A stretch of 36,273 nt of DNA. It comes from Segetibacter sp. Its GTDB lineage: Bacteria; Bacteroidota; Bacteroidia; Chitinophagales; Chitinophagaceae. Under the pieces are notes generated by a model, which was not told where the DNA came from, searched no databases, and was given only the letters and a program-made list of their open reading frames with translations. The position numbers and the translations under genes were made by a program. How positions within the stretch are numbered: the stretch's first letter is position 1; the number at the start of each line of letters is the position of its first letter. Shown here one piece after another: positions 25,507 to 33,991 of the stretch. The stretch spans positions 1 through 36,273 of the forward strand of contig JAQBNN010000016.1 in NCBI GenBank assembly GCA_028288505.1, written 5' to 3'.

Positions 25507-25533
25507 GTACAAGTGAGTGACACAACGATGCTG
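25507..25533 (+). repeat. 38-bp GTAC repeat, type 1, truncated at 3' end
   Basis: GTACAAGTGAGTGACACAAC followed by GATGCTG, then unrelated sequence. It shares the gap before dapF with an oppositely oriented type 2 copy at 25331-25381. Confidence 0.8.
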
Positions 25534-25593
25534 CTATGAAAAGCAAATGCTCGTCTCCAAAACTTTCTCAGTTAAAACAACAGGTTATTAAAA

Positions 25594-26376
25594 ATGAAAA
25601 TTACTTTCTATAAATATCAGGGAACGGGAAACGACTTTATTATTCTTGATAACCGAAAGAAGGAATATGACAGCCTTACCGGTGAACACGTAGCCTTTTT
25701 ATGCCATCGCCGCTTTGGCATTGGCGCCGATGGGTTGATGCTTTTAAACTTGAAAGAAGGCTACGATTTCGAAATGATTTATTACAACAGCGATGGTGCA
25801 ATTGGCAGCATGTGCGGCAATGGCGGAAGGTGTCTTGTAAAGTTTGCAAAAGACTGTGGACTTGAACGGGGATCGTATAAATTTATTGCTACCGACGGCG
25901 AACACGAAGCAAGCTTTGACGAAGCCGGTTGGGTGCAGTTGAAAATGAAGGACGTAAACGAGGTTAACAATTATGAAGGTGACCGGGTTTTAGATACCGG
26001 TTCGCCACACTACATAAAACTTGTTTCTAATGTAATGGAAATGGACGTTTTTACTGAAGGAAAAAATATACGAAACAATAATACGTTTGTAGAAAAAGGT
26101 ATTAATGTAAACTTTGTAGAGGCTGGCGAAAAGAAAATTATCGTGCGTACTTACGAAAGAGGTGTTGAAGATGAAACCTACAGCTGCGGAACAGGAGTGA
26201 CAGCAAGTGCATTAGTTTGTGCACACAACAACCCAGGTTTTAACCACATTGATGTAGCTACCCCGGGTGGTAATCTTGCGGTTGAATTTGACAAGAAAGA
26301 CAGTGATCATTTTGAAAACATCTGGCTCTGCGGCCCTGCCACGTTTGTTTTTAGCGGAGAAATAGAAGTTAAGTAG
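25594..26376 (+). CDS. dapF: Diaminopimelate epimerase
   Basis: A 260-aa enzyme that interconverts LL- and meso-diaminopimelate in lysine and peptidoglycan synthesis. Both active-site cysteines are present: C74 in SMCGNGGRC and C198 in YSCGTGVTAS. YQGTGNDFIILDN and FGIGADGLML are the other family signatures. The length is normal. The ATG at 25594 follows an A-rich leader. Single gene; a short perfect hairpin (26371-26390) overlaps its stop codon. Confidence 0.96.
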   Translation: MKITFYKYQGTGNDFIILDNRKKEYDSLTGEHVAFLCHRRFGIGADGLMLLNLKEGYDFEMIYYNSDGAIGSMCGNGGRCLVKFAKDCGLERGSYKFIATDGEHEASFDEAGWVQLKMKDVNEVNNYEGDRVLDTGSPHYIKLVSNVMEMDVFTEGKNIRNNNTFVEKGINVNFVEAGEKKIIVRTYERGVEDETYSCGTGVTASALVCAHNNPGFNHIDVATPGGNLAVEFDKKDSDHFENIWLCGPATFVFSGEIEVK

Positions 26377-26390
26377 TTGCAAAACTACTT
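26371..26390. terminator. Short hairpin overlapping the dapF stop
   Basis: AAGTAGTT/AACTACTT with a GCAA loop is a perfect 8-bp stem that includes the TAG stop. It lacks a T-run, so termination is uncertain. Confidence 0.3.
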
Positions 26391-26460
26391 TGCCTACATA
26401 CTTTAATCCGGTTCTTACAGTTATCTTAACGCACTATAACCTAACACAGGGAATTTCTAC

Positions 26461-27399
26461 ATGATCCAATACTTTAAAAATATAGACAACCGCACTGTAG
26501 AGATCAACCATATCGAAAATGGAAGTTGGGTAAACCTTGTGCCTCCTTTTAAAGAAGAAGAATTTGTCGAGTTATCTGAAGGCCTTGATATTCCTATAGA
26601 ATTCCTGCGCGACTCTCTTGATATTGATGAACGCCCCAGGTTCGAGTTAGAAGACAACGTGCGGTTTGTAGTTATAAAAACACCTACTGAAAATAATTCT
26701 TTCAACGACAGTGATGCATTTTTTATAACGATACCAATTTGCATTATTCTTACGCACAACCAAATTGTTACGGTAAACTCTTTCGATAATGGTGCTATTA
26801 AAAAATTCTTAAGCACTTTCCAAAAACGCCATCCTGACAAAAGGAATATGATGGTGCTGAAAGTATTTGAAAAGATCGTGCAGAACTTTTTAGAATACCT
26901 TAAAGAGATCAACCAGAAACGAAATGCGTTTGAACAAAAATTATATGATAGCAACCGTAACGAAGAGTTATTGAACCTGATGCGTATTCAAAAAAGCCTC
27001 GTGTATTTCGTAACGGCTCTTCGCAGCAACGAGATGTTGATGATGAAGTTAGAACGCACCAACTTCCTTCAATTAAACGACGATGAAAGAGAGTTCTTAC
27101 GCGACCTTATAGTTGATACAAGCCAGGCCCTTGAGATGGCAAATATTTACACCAACATCTTAAGCAGCACCATGGATGCTTTTGCAAGCATCATCAACAA
27201 CAACCTTAACAATGTAATGAAGCGCTTAACTTCAATTACTATCATTCTTACGCTCCCTATTTTGGTTACAAGCATCTATGGTATGAACGTAGATATTCCC
27301 TACCAGCACTCGAAGCATGCATTTTATATACCCGTTGTTTTGTCTATCAGTATTTCGGTTATTATTGGCTGGTTTTTTTTGAAAAAGAAATTATTCTAA
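26461..27399 (+). CDS. corA: CorA-family magnesium/divalent cation channel
   Basis: A 312-aa inner-membrane channel, expected to be a pentamer. A soluble N-terminal domain, then a long charged helix (FLEYLKEINQKRNAFEQKL and on), then two C-terminal transmembrane helices. The pore signature YGMNVDIP follows the first helix (LTSITIILTLPILVTSI), and the basic end FLKKKLF follows the second. The next gene (NUDIX) starts 3 nt after its stop, so they form an operon. Confidence 0.94.
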   Translation: MIQYFKNIDNRTVEINHIENGSWVNLVPPFKEEEFVELSEGLDIPIEFLRDSLDIDERPRFELEDNVRFVVIKTPTENNSFNDSDAFFITIPICIILTHNQIVTVNSFDNGAIKKFLSTFQKRHPDKRNMMVLKVFEKIVQNFLEYLKEINQKRNAFEQKLYDSNRNEELLNLMRIQKSLVYFVTALRSNEMLMMKLERTNFLQLNDDEREFLRDLIVDTSQALEMANIYTNILSSTMDAFASIINNNLNNVMKRLTSITIILTLPILVTSIYGMNVDIPYQHSKHAFYIPVVLSISISVIIGWFFLKKKLF

Positions 27400-27402
27400 C
27401 CT

Positions 27403-27885
27403 ATGGCCGAGAATGCAATTACTCCAACGCACTTCAACATTCGTGTGTACGGTATTTTGATGGACAGTTATAAAAGAGTGTTGCTGGCTGACGAGTTTAT
27501 CAGGGGAATGTATGTTACAAAATTTCCCGGTGGTGGGCTTGAATTTGGCGAAGGTACACGCGCCTGTTTAAAACGCGAGTTCATGGAAGAAACCGGACTT
27601 GAGGTAACAATTGGCGAGCATCTTTATACAACCGATTATTACCAGCAATCTGCCTTTAAACCCAACGACCAAATAATAAGTATTTACTACCTCGTAACTA
27701 CCGCAGAGCCAATTAATCTTGCCACAAAAACCACTCTTTTCAATTTTGAACCTCACCAGCTTGCTGACCCTAAAGGTGAAAGCGAAGTATTTAGGTGGGT
27801 AGCTTTTAATGACTTAAACGAAAATTGCGTTACGCTCCCTATCGATAAGATTGTTGTCACTCTTACTAAAGAAAAATACAAGTAA
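27403..27885 (+). CDS. NUDIX hydrolase
   Basis: A 160-aa pyrophosphohydrolase. The Nudix box fits GX5EX7REUXEEXGU exactly: G44, E50, R58, E59, E62, E63, G65 in GGLEFGEGTRACLKREFMEE. The box region binds Mg2+. Substrate is not evident. Because it is translationally close to corA (3-nt gap), magnesium supply and a Mg-dependent hydrolase are co-expressed, though a functional link is not proven. Confidence 0.93.
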   Translation: MAENAITPTHFNIRVYGILMDSYKRVLLADEFIRGMYVTKFPGGGLEFGEGTRACLKREFMEETGLEVTIGEHLYTTDYYQQSAFKPNDQIISIYYLVTTAEPINLATKTTLFNFEPHQLADPKGESEVFRWVAFNDLNENCVTLPIDKIVVTLTKEKYK

Positions 27886-28202
27886 CAACTCCATTACACG
27901 CTAATATTACTAATGTTATTTCTGCACTTATCACCCGTACTACTATTAAACATTCTTGCGTCGCACACTTGTACTTTCTAAGCATTGTTCACCAATACAA
28001 ATAACAGCTTCCGACATACTGTACATAAAAATTAAAAAGCACTTTTAAGACTTAAATAGTCACAACTAAAAGTTATAACCAAAGCAATTATGGTAGTTGC
28101 GGCTCTAATTAAATGACATTAAGATTAATTAAGCCTGCTCCATTTTTTATTAATTGTAGTTTACAAAAGTTAGACTGTTTGTTTAGCGATAATAAATTTT
28201 TT
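27886..28202. other. Intergenic gap with one full type 2 repeat
   Basis: 317 bp. It contains the repeat at 27937-27974. The track ORF for the next gene starts at 28113, but I place the start at 28203, so 28113-28202 is untranslated leader. Confidence 0.5.
27937..27974 (-). repeat. 38-bp GTAC repeat, type 2, full copy
   Basis: On the minus strand it reads GTACAAGTGTGCGACGCAAG, then AATGTTTAATAGTAGTAC, 38 nt with GTAC at both ends. Aligned without gaps to the type 1 copy at 5908-5945, it keeps both ends and differs mainly in the middle. Confidence 0.85.
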
Positions 28203-28643
28203 ATGCCATTAATAAAAAATATCCTTCTGGCAGATGATGACCAGGATGATGTAGAACTGTTTGAACATGCTGTAAGTGAATTTTGTGATACGATCAACCT
28301 TATTGTAGCTGCTAATGGAGTAGAACTGCTTCGTTTGTTAAGTGTGAAACCTAAACCTGATGTTATTTTCCTCGACTTGAATATGCCGCGTAAAACAGGG
28401 AAAGAATGCCTGGTTGAAATCAGGAATAATCCGGAATACAATCAAGTTCCTATCATCATACTTTCAACATCAAGCCAACAAAGCGAAATTGATTTTTGCC
28501 TTGAAAAAGGCGCGAATCATTACATTATAAAACCTTCATCTTTTACAGGCATTATAAGTATTGTAAAAAGAATTTGCAGCGGAAGCCTCTACAATGATCA
28601 GTTTATATTACAGGTGTCAAAAATTGCCACTCCTTTATCCTGA
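28203..28643 (+). CDS. Single-domain response regulator (Rcp1-like receiver)
   Basis: A 146-aa stand-alone receiver. I start it at the ATG at 28203 (MPLIKNILLADDDQDD); the 30 extra residues of the track ORF are not receiver-like. Acidic pocket D11-D12-D13, phospho-acceptor D58 in DVIFLDLNMP, Ser/Thr switch in IIILSTSS (S88/T89) and K110 in IIKP are intact. It is related to the receiver at 5305-5757 (same DDDxDD and FLDLNMP layout). No kinase is adjacent, so it is an orphan in this window. Confidence 0.92.
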   Translation: MPLIKNILLADDDQDDVELFEHAVSEFCDTINLIVAANGVELLRLLSVKPKPDVIFLDLNMPRKTGKECLVEIRNNPEYNQVPIIILSTSSQQSEIDFCLEKGANHYIIKPSSFTGIISIVKRICSGSLYNDQFILQVSKIATPLS

Positions 28644-28917
28644 TCTCTTTTTCGAACTTAAGAAGTTGCTTCAATTTTGTTGCCCATCTTGTTAGCATGT
28701 CTTCCTTAGTTGTCAGGTTATAAACACGTTACGACTTCAATAAAAGAGATGGAATAATATAATGATATTACCAGGATTAATAGCCTACATTACATATGTT
28801 CTTCCAGGCTTCCTGTAACTATTCGCGTTATTACTTCCAGCTTGTTACCATACTTCTACTGCTTTTTAGAGAAACAATAATACGAGCACTACTTTTTATA
28901 CCTTTTTAATAAAATAT

Positions 28918-29166
28918 ATGTCCACAATCACCCGAAAAATAGTTCTTGACGCGCTCATTAAACATGAGACGTTAACCATTAATGACCTTAGTAAAAAAGA
29001 AAACCTTGGTATTGCACCAAATATAGATCACCTGGGATTTTTAATAGAAGAGTTAATTGAAAGCGGGCATGTAGATATGCTTGATGGGATTACACCGTGC
29101 ACTTATACCATTACCGATAAGGGAATTAAAGAGGGAGCAAGGGTTGCTGAAGAAGCGAATTTCTAA
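28918..29166 (+). CDS. Small winged-helix-like protein
   Basis: An 82-aa protein. The predicted fold is a compact winged helix: helix-turn-helix TINDLSKKENLGIAPNIDHLGFLIEELIESGHV, then a wing with TYTITDKGIKEG, a pattern common at the end of small wHTH domains. It could bind DNA, but the sequence gives no target. A small unknown gene starts 52 nt after its stop on the same strand. Confidence 0.75.
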   Translation: MSTITRKIVLDALIKHETLTINDLSKKENLGIAPNIDHLGFLIEELIESGHVDMLDGITPCTYTITDKGIKEGARVAEEANF

Positions 29167-29218
29167 ACCCTGCGTACTGGTCTTAGTATCTACATCCATT
29201 CACGATAAAAAAAATGAA

Positions 29219-29524
29219 ATGATGACAAAGAATGAAGATTTTAATATTGACGAGCAAACTATAAGCAAACTTGGTTTACAACTAGCTACTAAGCCAATAA
29301 GCGATCAATTAGATAGTAATGCGAGAGTATTCAAATACCCGCATTTACAAGATGTGTTTATAATGGAGAGTGATTTGTATGGCAACAAGATGCCGAAAGA
29401 CACTTGCTTTCTAGCTTTTAACGGCCATCATGGATTAATAGGAAAGCATTTAAAAGTTGAAACACTCGCAGGGGCAAGTGTTGACGATATAAAGAATATG
29501 GTTGAGACTAACACCGAGGGATAA
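29219..29524 (+). CDS. Small hypothetical protein
   Basis: A 101-aa soluble protein of no family I recognise. The track ORF starts at 29081, inside the preceding gene in another frame. The double ATG at 29219/29222 (MMTKNEDFNIDEQT) is the likely start. The C-terminal half contains CFLAFNGHHGLIGKHLKVET and then AGASVDDIKNMVE, which looks like a compact alpha/beta domain. It is probably co-transcribed with the winged-helix gene. It ends 9 nt before the convergent pseudouridine synthase stop. Confidence 0.65.
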   Translation: MMTKNEDFNIDEQTISKLGLQLATKPISDQLDSNARVFKYPHLQDVFIMESDLYGNKMPKDTCFLAFNGHHGLIGKHLKVETLAGASVDDIKNMVETNTEG

Positions 29525-29533
29525 CAAAAGAAC

Positions 29534-30133
29534 TCAGTGCCAATTATCGATCTTGAGTTTACCGAAGAAGTAATTCTCTTCAATTTCCTTAATACATCCA
29601 GGTTGTAGATCCCCTAACTCAAGGTCTTCAATAGAAGTTCTAATTAATCTAACGCACCTGTGTTTAACTTCGTCAACCATTTTCCTTACCTGGTGAAATT
29701 TTCCTTCGGTTAAAGTAATACTTAGCCAACTATATTGCTCATAGTTGTTTAACTGGTGGCTCCGTGTAAATAGGTTTTCAGGTTGCTGAACAATGTCGAC
29801 TTCGCACGGAGTGGTTGTATAATCTACTCCGCCTCTTATATGGATGCTTACTCCTGTTCTTAGTTTTTGTAAGCTTTCTTCGCTTACAATGTTCTTCACT
29901 TGTACGAGGTAAGTTCTCTTATGCGGCTTCTCACCCTGGAACAAAAGTTTGGTCACCTTTTTATTAGTGGTTAATATCAACAGGCCTTCGCTATGGTTAT
30001 CTAATCTTCCAATTGCATGGGTGCCTTCAGGAAAATTGAAATCGATGTCTTTTAACAAAGCAACCTCATGGGTGCTTACGAATTGCGACACCATGTTGTA
30101 TGGTTTGTTTAAGATAAAATACCTGTGAGCCAA
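29534..30133 (-). CDS. 23S rRNA pseudouridine synthase, RluE-like (RsuA/RluE branch)
   Basis: A 199-aa enzyme that isomerises a uridine in rRNA. The catalytic Asp is D45 in HAIGRLDNHSEGLLILT. The start YFILNKPYNMVSQF is the 'NKP' motif, and KRTYLVQV and GKFHQVRKM (the later 'H.QvRrM' block) follow. It has no N-terminal S4 domain, as in RluE and unlike RsuA. By similarity to RluE the target would be U2457 of 23S rRNA. Single gene. Confidence 0.9.
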   Translation of the reverse strand: MAHRYFILNKPYNMVSQFVSTHEVALLKDIDFNFPEGTHAIGRLDNHSEGLLILTTNKKVTKLLFQGEKPHKRTYLVQVKNIVSEESLQKLRTGVSIHIRGGVDYTTTPCEVDIVQQPENLFTRSHQLNNYEQYSWLSITLTEGKFHQVRKMVDEVKHRCVRLIRTSIEDLELGDLQPGCIKEIEENYFFGKLKIDNWH

Positions 30134-30188
30134 ATTGCAGAATTGTTTATTGAAAGTATTGAGCTGAAAAGTTGAAAAGAGAAATATA

Positions 30189-30227
30189 GTACAAGAGTGC
30201 GACGCAACGGCAGTTTAATAGAAGTAC
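30189..30227 (+). repeat. 38-bp-type repeat, type 2, full copy (39 nt)
   Basis: GTACAAGAGTGCGACGCAAC, then GGCAGTTTAATAGAAGTAC. It lies 25 nt past the stop of the transporter gene (30253) and points back toward it. Confidence 0.82.
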
Positions 30228-30252
30228 TTAAGCCGGGAACAAAAATGTTTTC

Positions 30253-31023
30253 TTAATTCCTTCTCATTGCTTCGAACTTCATTTCACGGGAAGTGATGGG
30301 ACCGAGATAATTTTCGATAAGCCGGTGACCAAGATATATAAGTGGCGTAAGAACAATGGCCATGACGCATTTGTAGAGATAGTTAACTGTACCGATAGCA
30401 ATTACCTTCATAAAGCCCCAGTCGGCCCCCCAATAAAAAGCGACAAGCTGCACAACGTAGCTATCAATAAACTGGCTAACCATAGTAGAACCAGTGGCAC
30501 GTAACCACACCTTCTTTTCGCCGGTAATTCTTTTTATGGAATGGAAAGTAATGACGTCAACGATCTGGCCGAATAAAAAGGCAATGAGAGAACCAACGAT
30601 TATCCAATTACTTTGGCCAAGTACGGCGGTGTAAGACTTATTAAGGTCAGGAACAATTGGGTTGGAGTTGATCCACCAGGAAGGCGGTGTTAAATTGATG
30701 GCACCAGTGAAAGCGATGAAAGTATAAGCGATAAGTGCAGCAGTTAAAAACGACAGATATTTTACGCCTCGAATACCGTAATACTCGTTGATTATATCAG
30801 TCATGATAAATACAATAGGCCAAAGCAAAACACCTGCAGTTAAACTTAAGGAAAGGCCACTTGTACCAAACAACGAGAAATTAAGAGGGGTAAACCCGAA
30901 AGTGGATTCAAAAGAAAATATTTTAACGCCTACCACTTCGGCTATTAATGCATTAGCAATAAAAAAACCACCCAGAGTAACAAATAACTTCGTGGGCTTA
31001 TCCTTTAATATGTTGTGGATCAT
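30253..31023 (-). CDS. Queuosine precursor transporter (VUT_1/YhhQ family)
   Basis: A 256-aa inner-membrane protein with about six to seven transmembrane segments, predicted to import the 7-deazaguanine precursors of queuosine used in tRNA modification. Family signatures: LLWPIVFIMTDIINEYYG, WIIVGSLIAFLFGQIVDVITFHSIKR, RATGSTMVSQFIDSYVVQLVAF. The start at 31023 gives the typical N-terminus MIHNILKDKPTKLFVTL. The small membrane gene upstream ends 10 nt before this start, so the two are probably co-transcribed. Confidence 0.9.
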   Translation of the reverse strand: MIHNILKDKPTKLFVTLGGFFIANALIAEVVGVKIFSFESTFGFTPLNFSLFGTSGLSLSLTAGVLLWPIVFIMTDIINEYYGIRGVKYLSFLTAALIAYTFIAFTGAINLTPPSWWINSNPIVPDLNKSYTAVLGQSNWIIVGSLIAFLFGQIVDVITFHSIKRITGEKKVWLRATGSTMVSQFIDSYVVQLVAFYWGADWGFMKVIAIGTVNYLYKCVMAIVLTPLIYLGHRLIENYLGPITSREMKFEAMRRN

Positions 31024-31033
31024 GCATTGTTAA

Positions 31034-31306
31034 TTATAAAACGAAATAAACAATTTGAAACAAAAAGATCAGCAGGTTGGTAAGCTTGAGCCAAACGGGC
31101 ATTTTAACATCCTGTTTCGTAACTAACCTTCCTAGCAGTACACTGTTAACCACCGCATTAAAAATAAGAGATAAGATCCAACCAACAATAATTACGAAAC
31201 CAGTAACATCAAATGGGATAACATGTGTATGTCTTTTTAATAAGCACACAATAAAAAAAACATTACATATTAATGCTACCCTTGCGAGAAATAAAAGCAG
31301 GCGCAT
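31034..31306 (-). CDS. Small membrane protein, unknown function
   Basis: A 90-aa protein with three hydrophobic segments: about 3-22 (LLLFLARVALICNVFFIVCL), 36-59 and 72-90, joined by short charged turns. No family recognised. It lies directly upstream of the queuosine-precursor transporter (10-nt gap) and divergent from the YfhO gene (52-bp spacer). An accessory role for the transporter is possible but unsupported. Confidence 0.75.
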   Translation of the reverse strand: MRLLLFLARVALICNVFFIVCLLKRHTHVIPFDVTGFVIIVGWILSLIFNAVVNSVLLGRLVTKQDVKMPVWLKLTNLLIFLFQIVYFVL

Positions 31307-31358
31307 AAATAATTTCGTGTAAAATAGTATTATTTTGCCAACTGCTTAAAACTGATAC

Positions 31359-33881
31359 ATGAAGAACTTTGATTGGAAGAAATTAGTGCCGCATGCAATT
31401 GCTATTGCAATTTTCCTGGTAGTGGCATTATTCTATTGCAAACCTGCCTTAGAGGGTAAAGTATTGCAACAGAGTGATATTATCCAGTGGAAGGGCATGA
31501 GCAAAGACATTTACAATTATAAAGACACTCATGGGGAGGCGCCGTTGTGGACCAATGGTATGTTTAGTGGAATGCCGAGCTATATGATTGCAACGAAGGT
31601 TAACAATCATGTTCCACACTTTTTTACAAATGCTCTTTCTTTATTCTTAGGTAAGCCTTTCCAGTTCTTTTTTCTTGCATGTGTTTGTTTCTACTTTTTA
31701 TCGCAGGTTTTGCGAACGAATACATGGGTGGGCGTGATTGGCTCGCTAGCATATGCTTATGCTACCTATAATGTTGTTATTGTTTCTGTAGGCCACGATA
31801 CCAAGATGTTATCGATTGCGATGATGCCTGGATTACTTGCTTCACTCATACTTATATATGAACGAAAGTATTGGTGGGGGGCAGCCCTAACGTCTTTTTT
31901 TGCTGGAGCCATCATTGCCCAAAATCACTACCAGGTAGCCTACTACGGCATGTTAGCAGCTCTTGCAATGACAATAGGTTACGCCGTTAACTGGATTAGA
32001 AATAAGCAGTATAAAGAGATGTTTGTTGCAGGAGCAATTGCACTTGCTGCAGGACTTGTAGGTGTGTTTTCTAACGCGGTAGTGATACTGACGAATTATG
32101 AATATACTAACGAATCAATACGAGGTGGAACGGCATTAGCAAGCGGCGAAGTTGATGGCAACTTCGGAAAAAACGGCTTGACAAAGAATTACGCTTTTAG
32201 CTACAGTATGAACAAAGCTGAGGCATTTGTGCTAATGGTTCCCCGCATTTATGGTGGTAGCAGCAACCATATGGAAGTGCCTGAAACAGAATCTAAAGCA
32301 GTACAGGCTTTGCAAAACATGCAACCAGAGGTAGCTCAACAATTACAAAATAACCTGAGCTTTTATTGGGGAGAAGGTCACACATCAGGCCCTCCATATG
32401 CTGGTGCTATCATTTGTTTTCTCGCTATACTTGGCTTTGTAATATTGGATAACAAGCACAAGTGGTGGATTCTCGCAACGCTGTTTTTGACTATACTAAT
32501 GAGTTGGGGCGGTTATTTTGAAAGTTTTAATACCCTTTTATTTAACGTACTCCCGCTGTACAATAAGTTCAGGGCACCAGGGATGATCATAGTGGTACCT
32601 ACTCTATTAGTTGGAATGATGGCTATACTCAGTTTGCAAAAGATCCTTTTTGGGTTTGAAAATAAAGCAGAGTTGTTTAAGCAATTTAAGAAAGGCTTAA
32701 TGATAACAGGAGGTGTGTTTGTTCTGCTCTTGTTAGTATACTTCAGCCTTGACTATAGAGGTGAAGGTGACACCGCCTTACTACAACAACTAGAGCAAAT
32801 TCCGGATGCGCAACAAAAAGCTGCGTATATGGAAGGAGCAAAATCTTTAATAAACGGTTTAGTTGAAGACAGGAAGGGTTTGTTCTTTGGGGATATAATC
32901 CGGTCACTTCTATTTATTGCTGTAGCGGCTGCTGCAATCTGGATGAACCAAAGGAAAGTTCTAAAACCTGGTATTGTAATGATGATTGTAGGGGTACTTT
33001 CCTTTATTGATGTTATGGCTATTGATAGTAAATACCTGAATGCCGATAATTATAAAGAGCAGGAAGAGTCTGACGCATCATTCAGCCCTACCCCAGCGGA
33101 CCTCCAGATATTGAAAGACACTTCGTACTATCGTGTATTTAATGTTGCTGGTGGCAATGTAGGATTAGCCTTCAATCACGGAGCCCTCACTTCCTATTTT
33201 CATAAATCAATTGGAGGTTATCACCCAGCCAAGCTCAGCCTCTACCAGGATCTGATAGAGAAGCAGCTATACAACTTCCCTAACTGCCAGCCAGTAATAA
33301 ACATGCTTAATACTAAGTACATTATTTATGGCGATCCTGCTAATCCGCAGGTACAACAAAACCCTGATGCGTTGGGTGCGGCTTGGTTTGTAACTGCTGT
33401 TAAGTTCGTAAACAGTCCACAAGAAGAGATGGCAGCGTTAACTAATTTAAATGTGAGGGATACAGCAGTTGCCAATAAATCATTTAGTAACACACTAAAA
33501 AGCAGTTTTCCCGCTGACTCTGCTGCAACAATTAACCTTGTAAAGAACGACAATGATCTAATAATTTATTCTGCAAAAACAGCAACTGAGCGTGCTGCTG
33601 TTTTTAGCGAGGTGTATTACGATAAGGGCTGGAAGGCTTTTATTGATAGCAAAGAAGTGCCTATCGCCAAAGTAAATTATGTGCTAAGAGGGTTAATGGT
33701 TCCGGCTGGTGTACATACAATTGAATTTAAATTTCAACCAGCAAGCCATGCTACAGGTTGGACGATCACAACGATAAGTTCGGTAATAATGATCCTGTTA
33801 TTTTTCGCTGCTATTTATTTTGAAATAAGAAGAAAAAATAGTGGGTCTGCAATAGATACCCAAAAAATTAAAAAAGCTTAA
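31359..33881 (+). CDS. YfhO family membrane protein
   Basis: An 840-aa polytopic membrane protein of the YfhO (GT-C-fold) family, which in other bacteria is linked to glycosylation of cell-surface polymers such as lipoteichoic acid; its role in Bacteroidota is not defined. About a dozen transmembrane helices cover residues 10-550. Conserved features are DIIQWKGMSKD near residue 40, NHYQVAYYG near 188, and the soluble C-terminal part FSEVYYDKGWKAFIDSKEV before a final helix and a lysine-rich tail. It is followed by a strong terminator and then by the glycosyltransferase operon. Confidence 0.92.
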   Translation: MKNFDWKKLVPHAIAIAIFLVVALFYCKPALEGKVLQQSDIIQWKGMSKDIYNYKDTHGEAPLWTNGMFSGMPSYMIATKVNNHVPHFFTNALSLFLGKPFQFFFLACVCFYFLSQVLRTNTWVGVIGSLAYAYATYNVVIVSVGHDTKMLSIAMMPGLLASLILIYERKYWWGAALTSFFAGAIIAQNHYQVAYYGMLAALAMTIGYAVNWIRNKQYKEMFVAGAIALAAGLVGVFSNAVVILTNYEYTNESIRGGTALASGEVDGNFGKNGLTKNYAFSYSMNKAEAFVLMVPRIYGGSSNHMEVPETESKAVQALQNMQPEVAQQLQNNLSFYWGEGHTSGPPYAGAIICFLAILGFVILDNKHKWWILATLFLTILMSWGGYFESFNTLLFNVLPLYNKFRAPGMIIVVPTLLVGMMAILSLQKILFGFENKAELFKQFKKGLMITGGVFVLLLLVYFSLDYRGEGDTALLQQLEQIPDAQQKAAYMEGAKSLINGLVEDRKGLFFGDIIRSLLFIAVAAAAIWMNQRKVLKPGIVMMIVGVLSFIDVMAIDSKYLNADNYKEQEESDASFSPTPADLQILKDTSYYRVFNVAGGNVGLAFNHGALTSYFHKSIGGYHPAKLSLYQDLIEKQLYNFPNCQPVINMLNTKYIIYGDPANPQVQQNPDALGAAWFVTAVKFVNSPQEEMAALTNLNVRDTAVANKSFSNTLKSSFPADSAATINLVKNDNDLIIYSAKTATERAAVFSEVYYDKGWKAFIDSKEVPIAKVNYVLRGLMVPAGVHTIEFKFQPASHATGWTITTISSVIMILLFFAAIYFEIRRKNSGSAIDTQKIKKA

Positions 33882-33898
33882 GTTTGTTTTTAAGATAG

Positions 33899-33933
33899 AA
33901 AACCTGGTAGTTAAAAAACGCTACCAGGTTTTT
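33899..33933 (+). terminator. Rho-independent terminator after the YfhO gene
   Basis: AAAACCTGGTAG pairs exactly with CTACCAGGTTTT around a 10-nt loop, followed by T. It separates the YfhO gene from the glycosyltransferase operon. Confidence 0.93.
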
Positions 33934-33991
33934 CTTTAAATAACCTTTTCAATTGAAGCATTTTGCATTTATACGATAACAATTACCACTC

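Noticed and set aside
29081-29218. N-terminal 46 codons of the ORF 29081-29524
   Set aside because: They overlap the winged-helix gene in another frame; the double ATG at 29219 is a better start.
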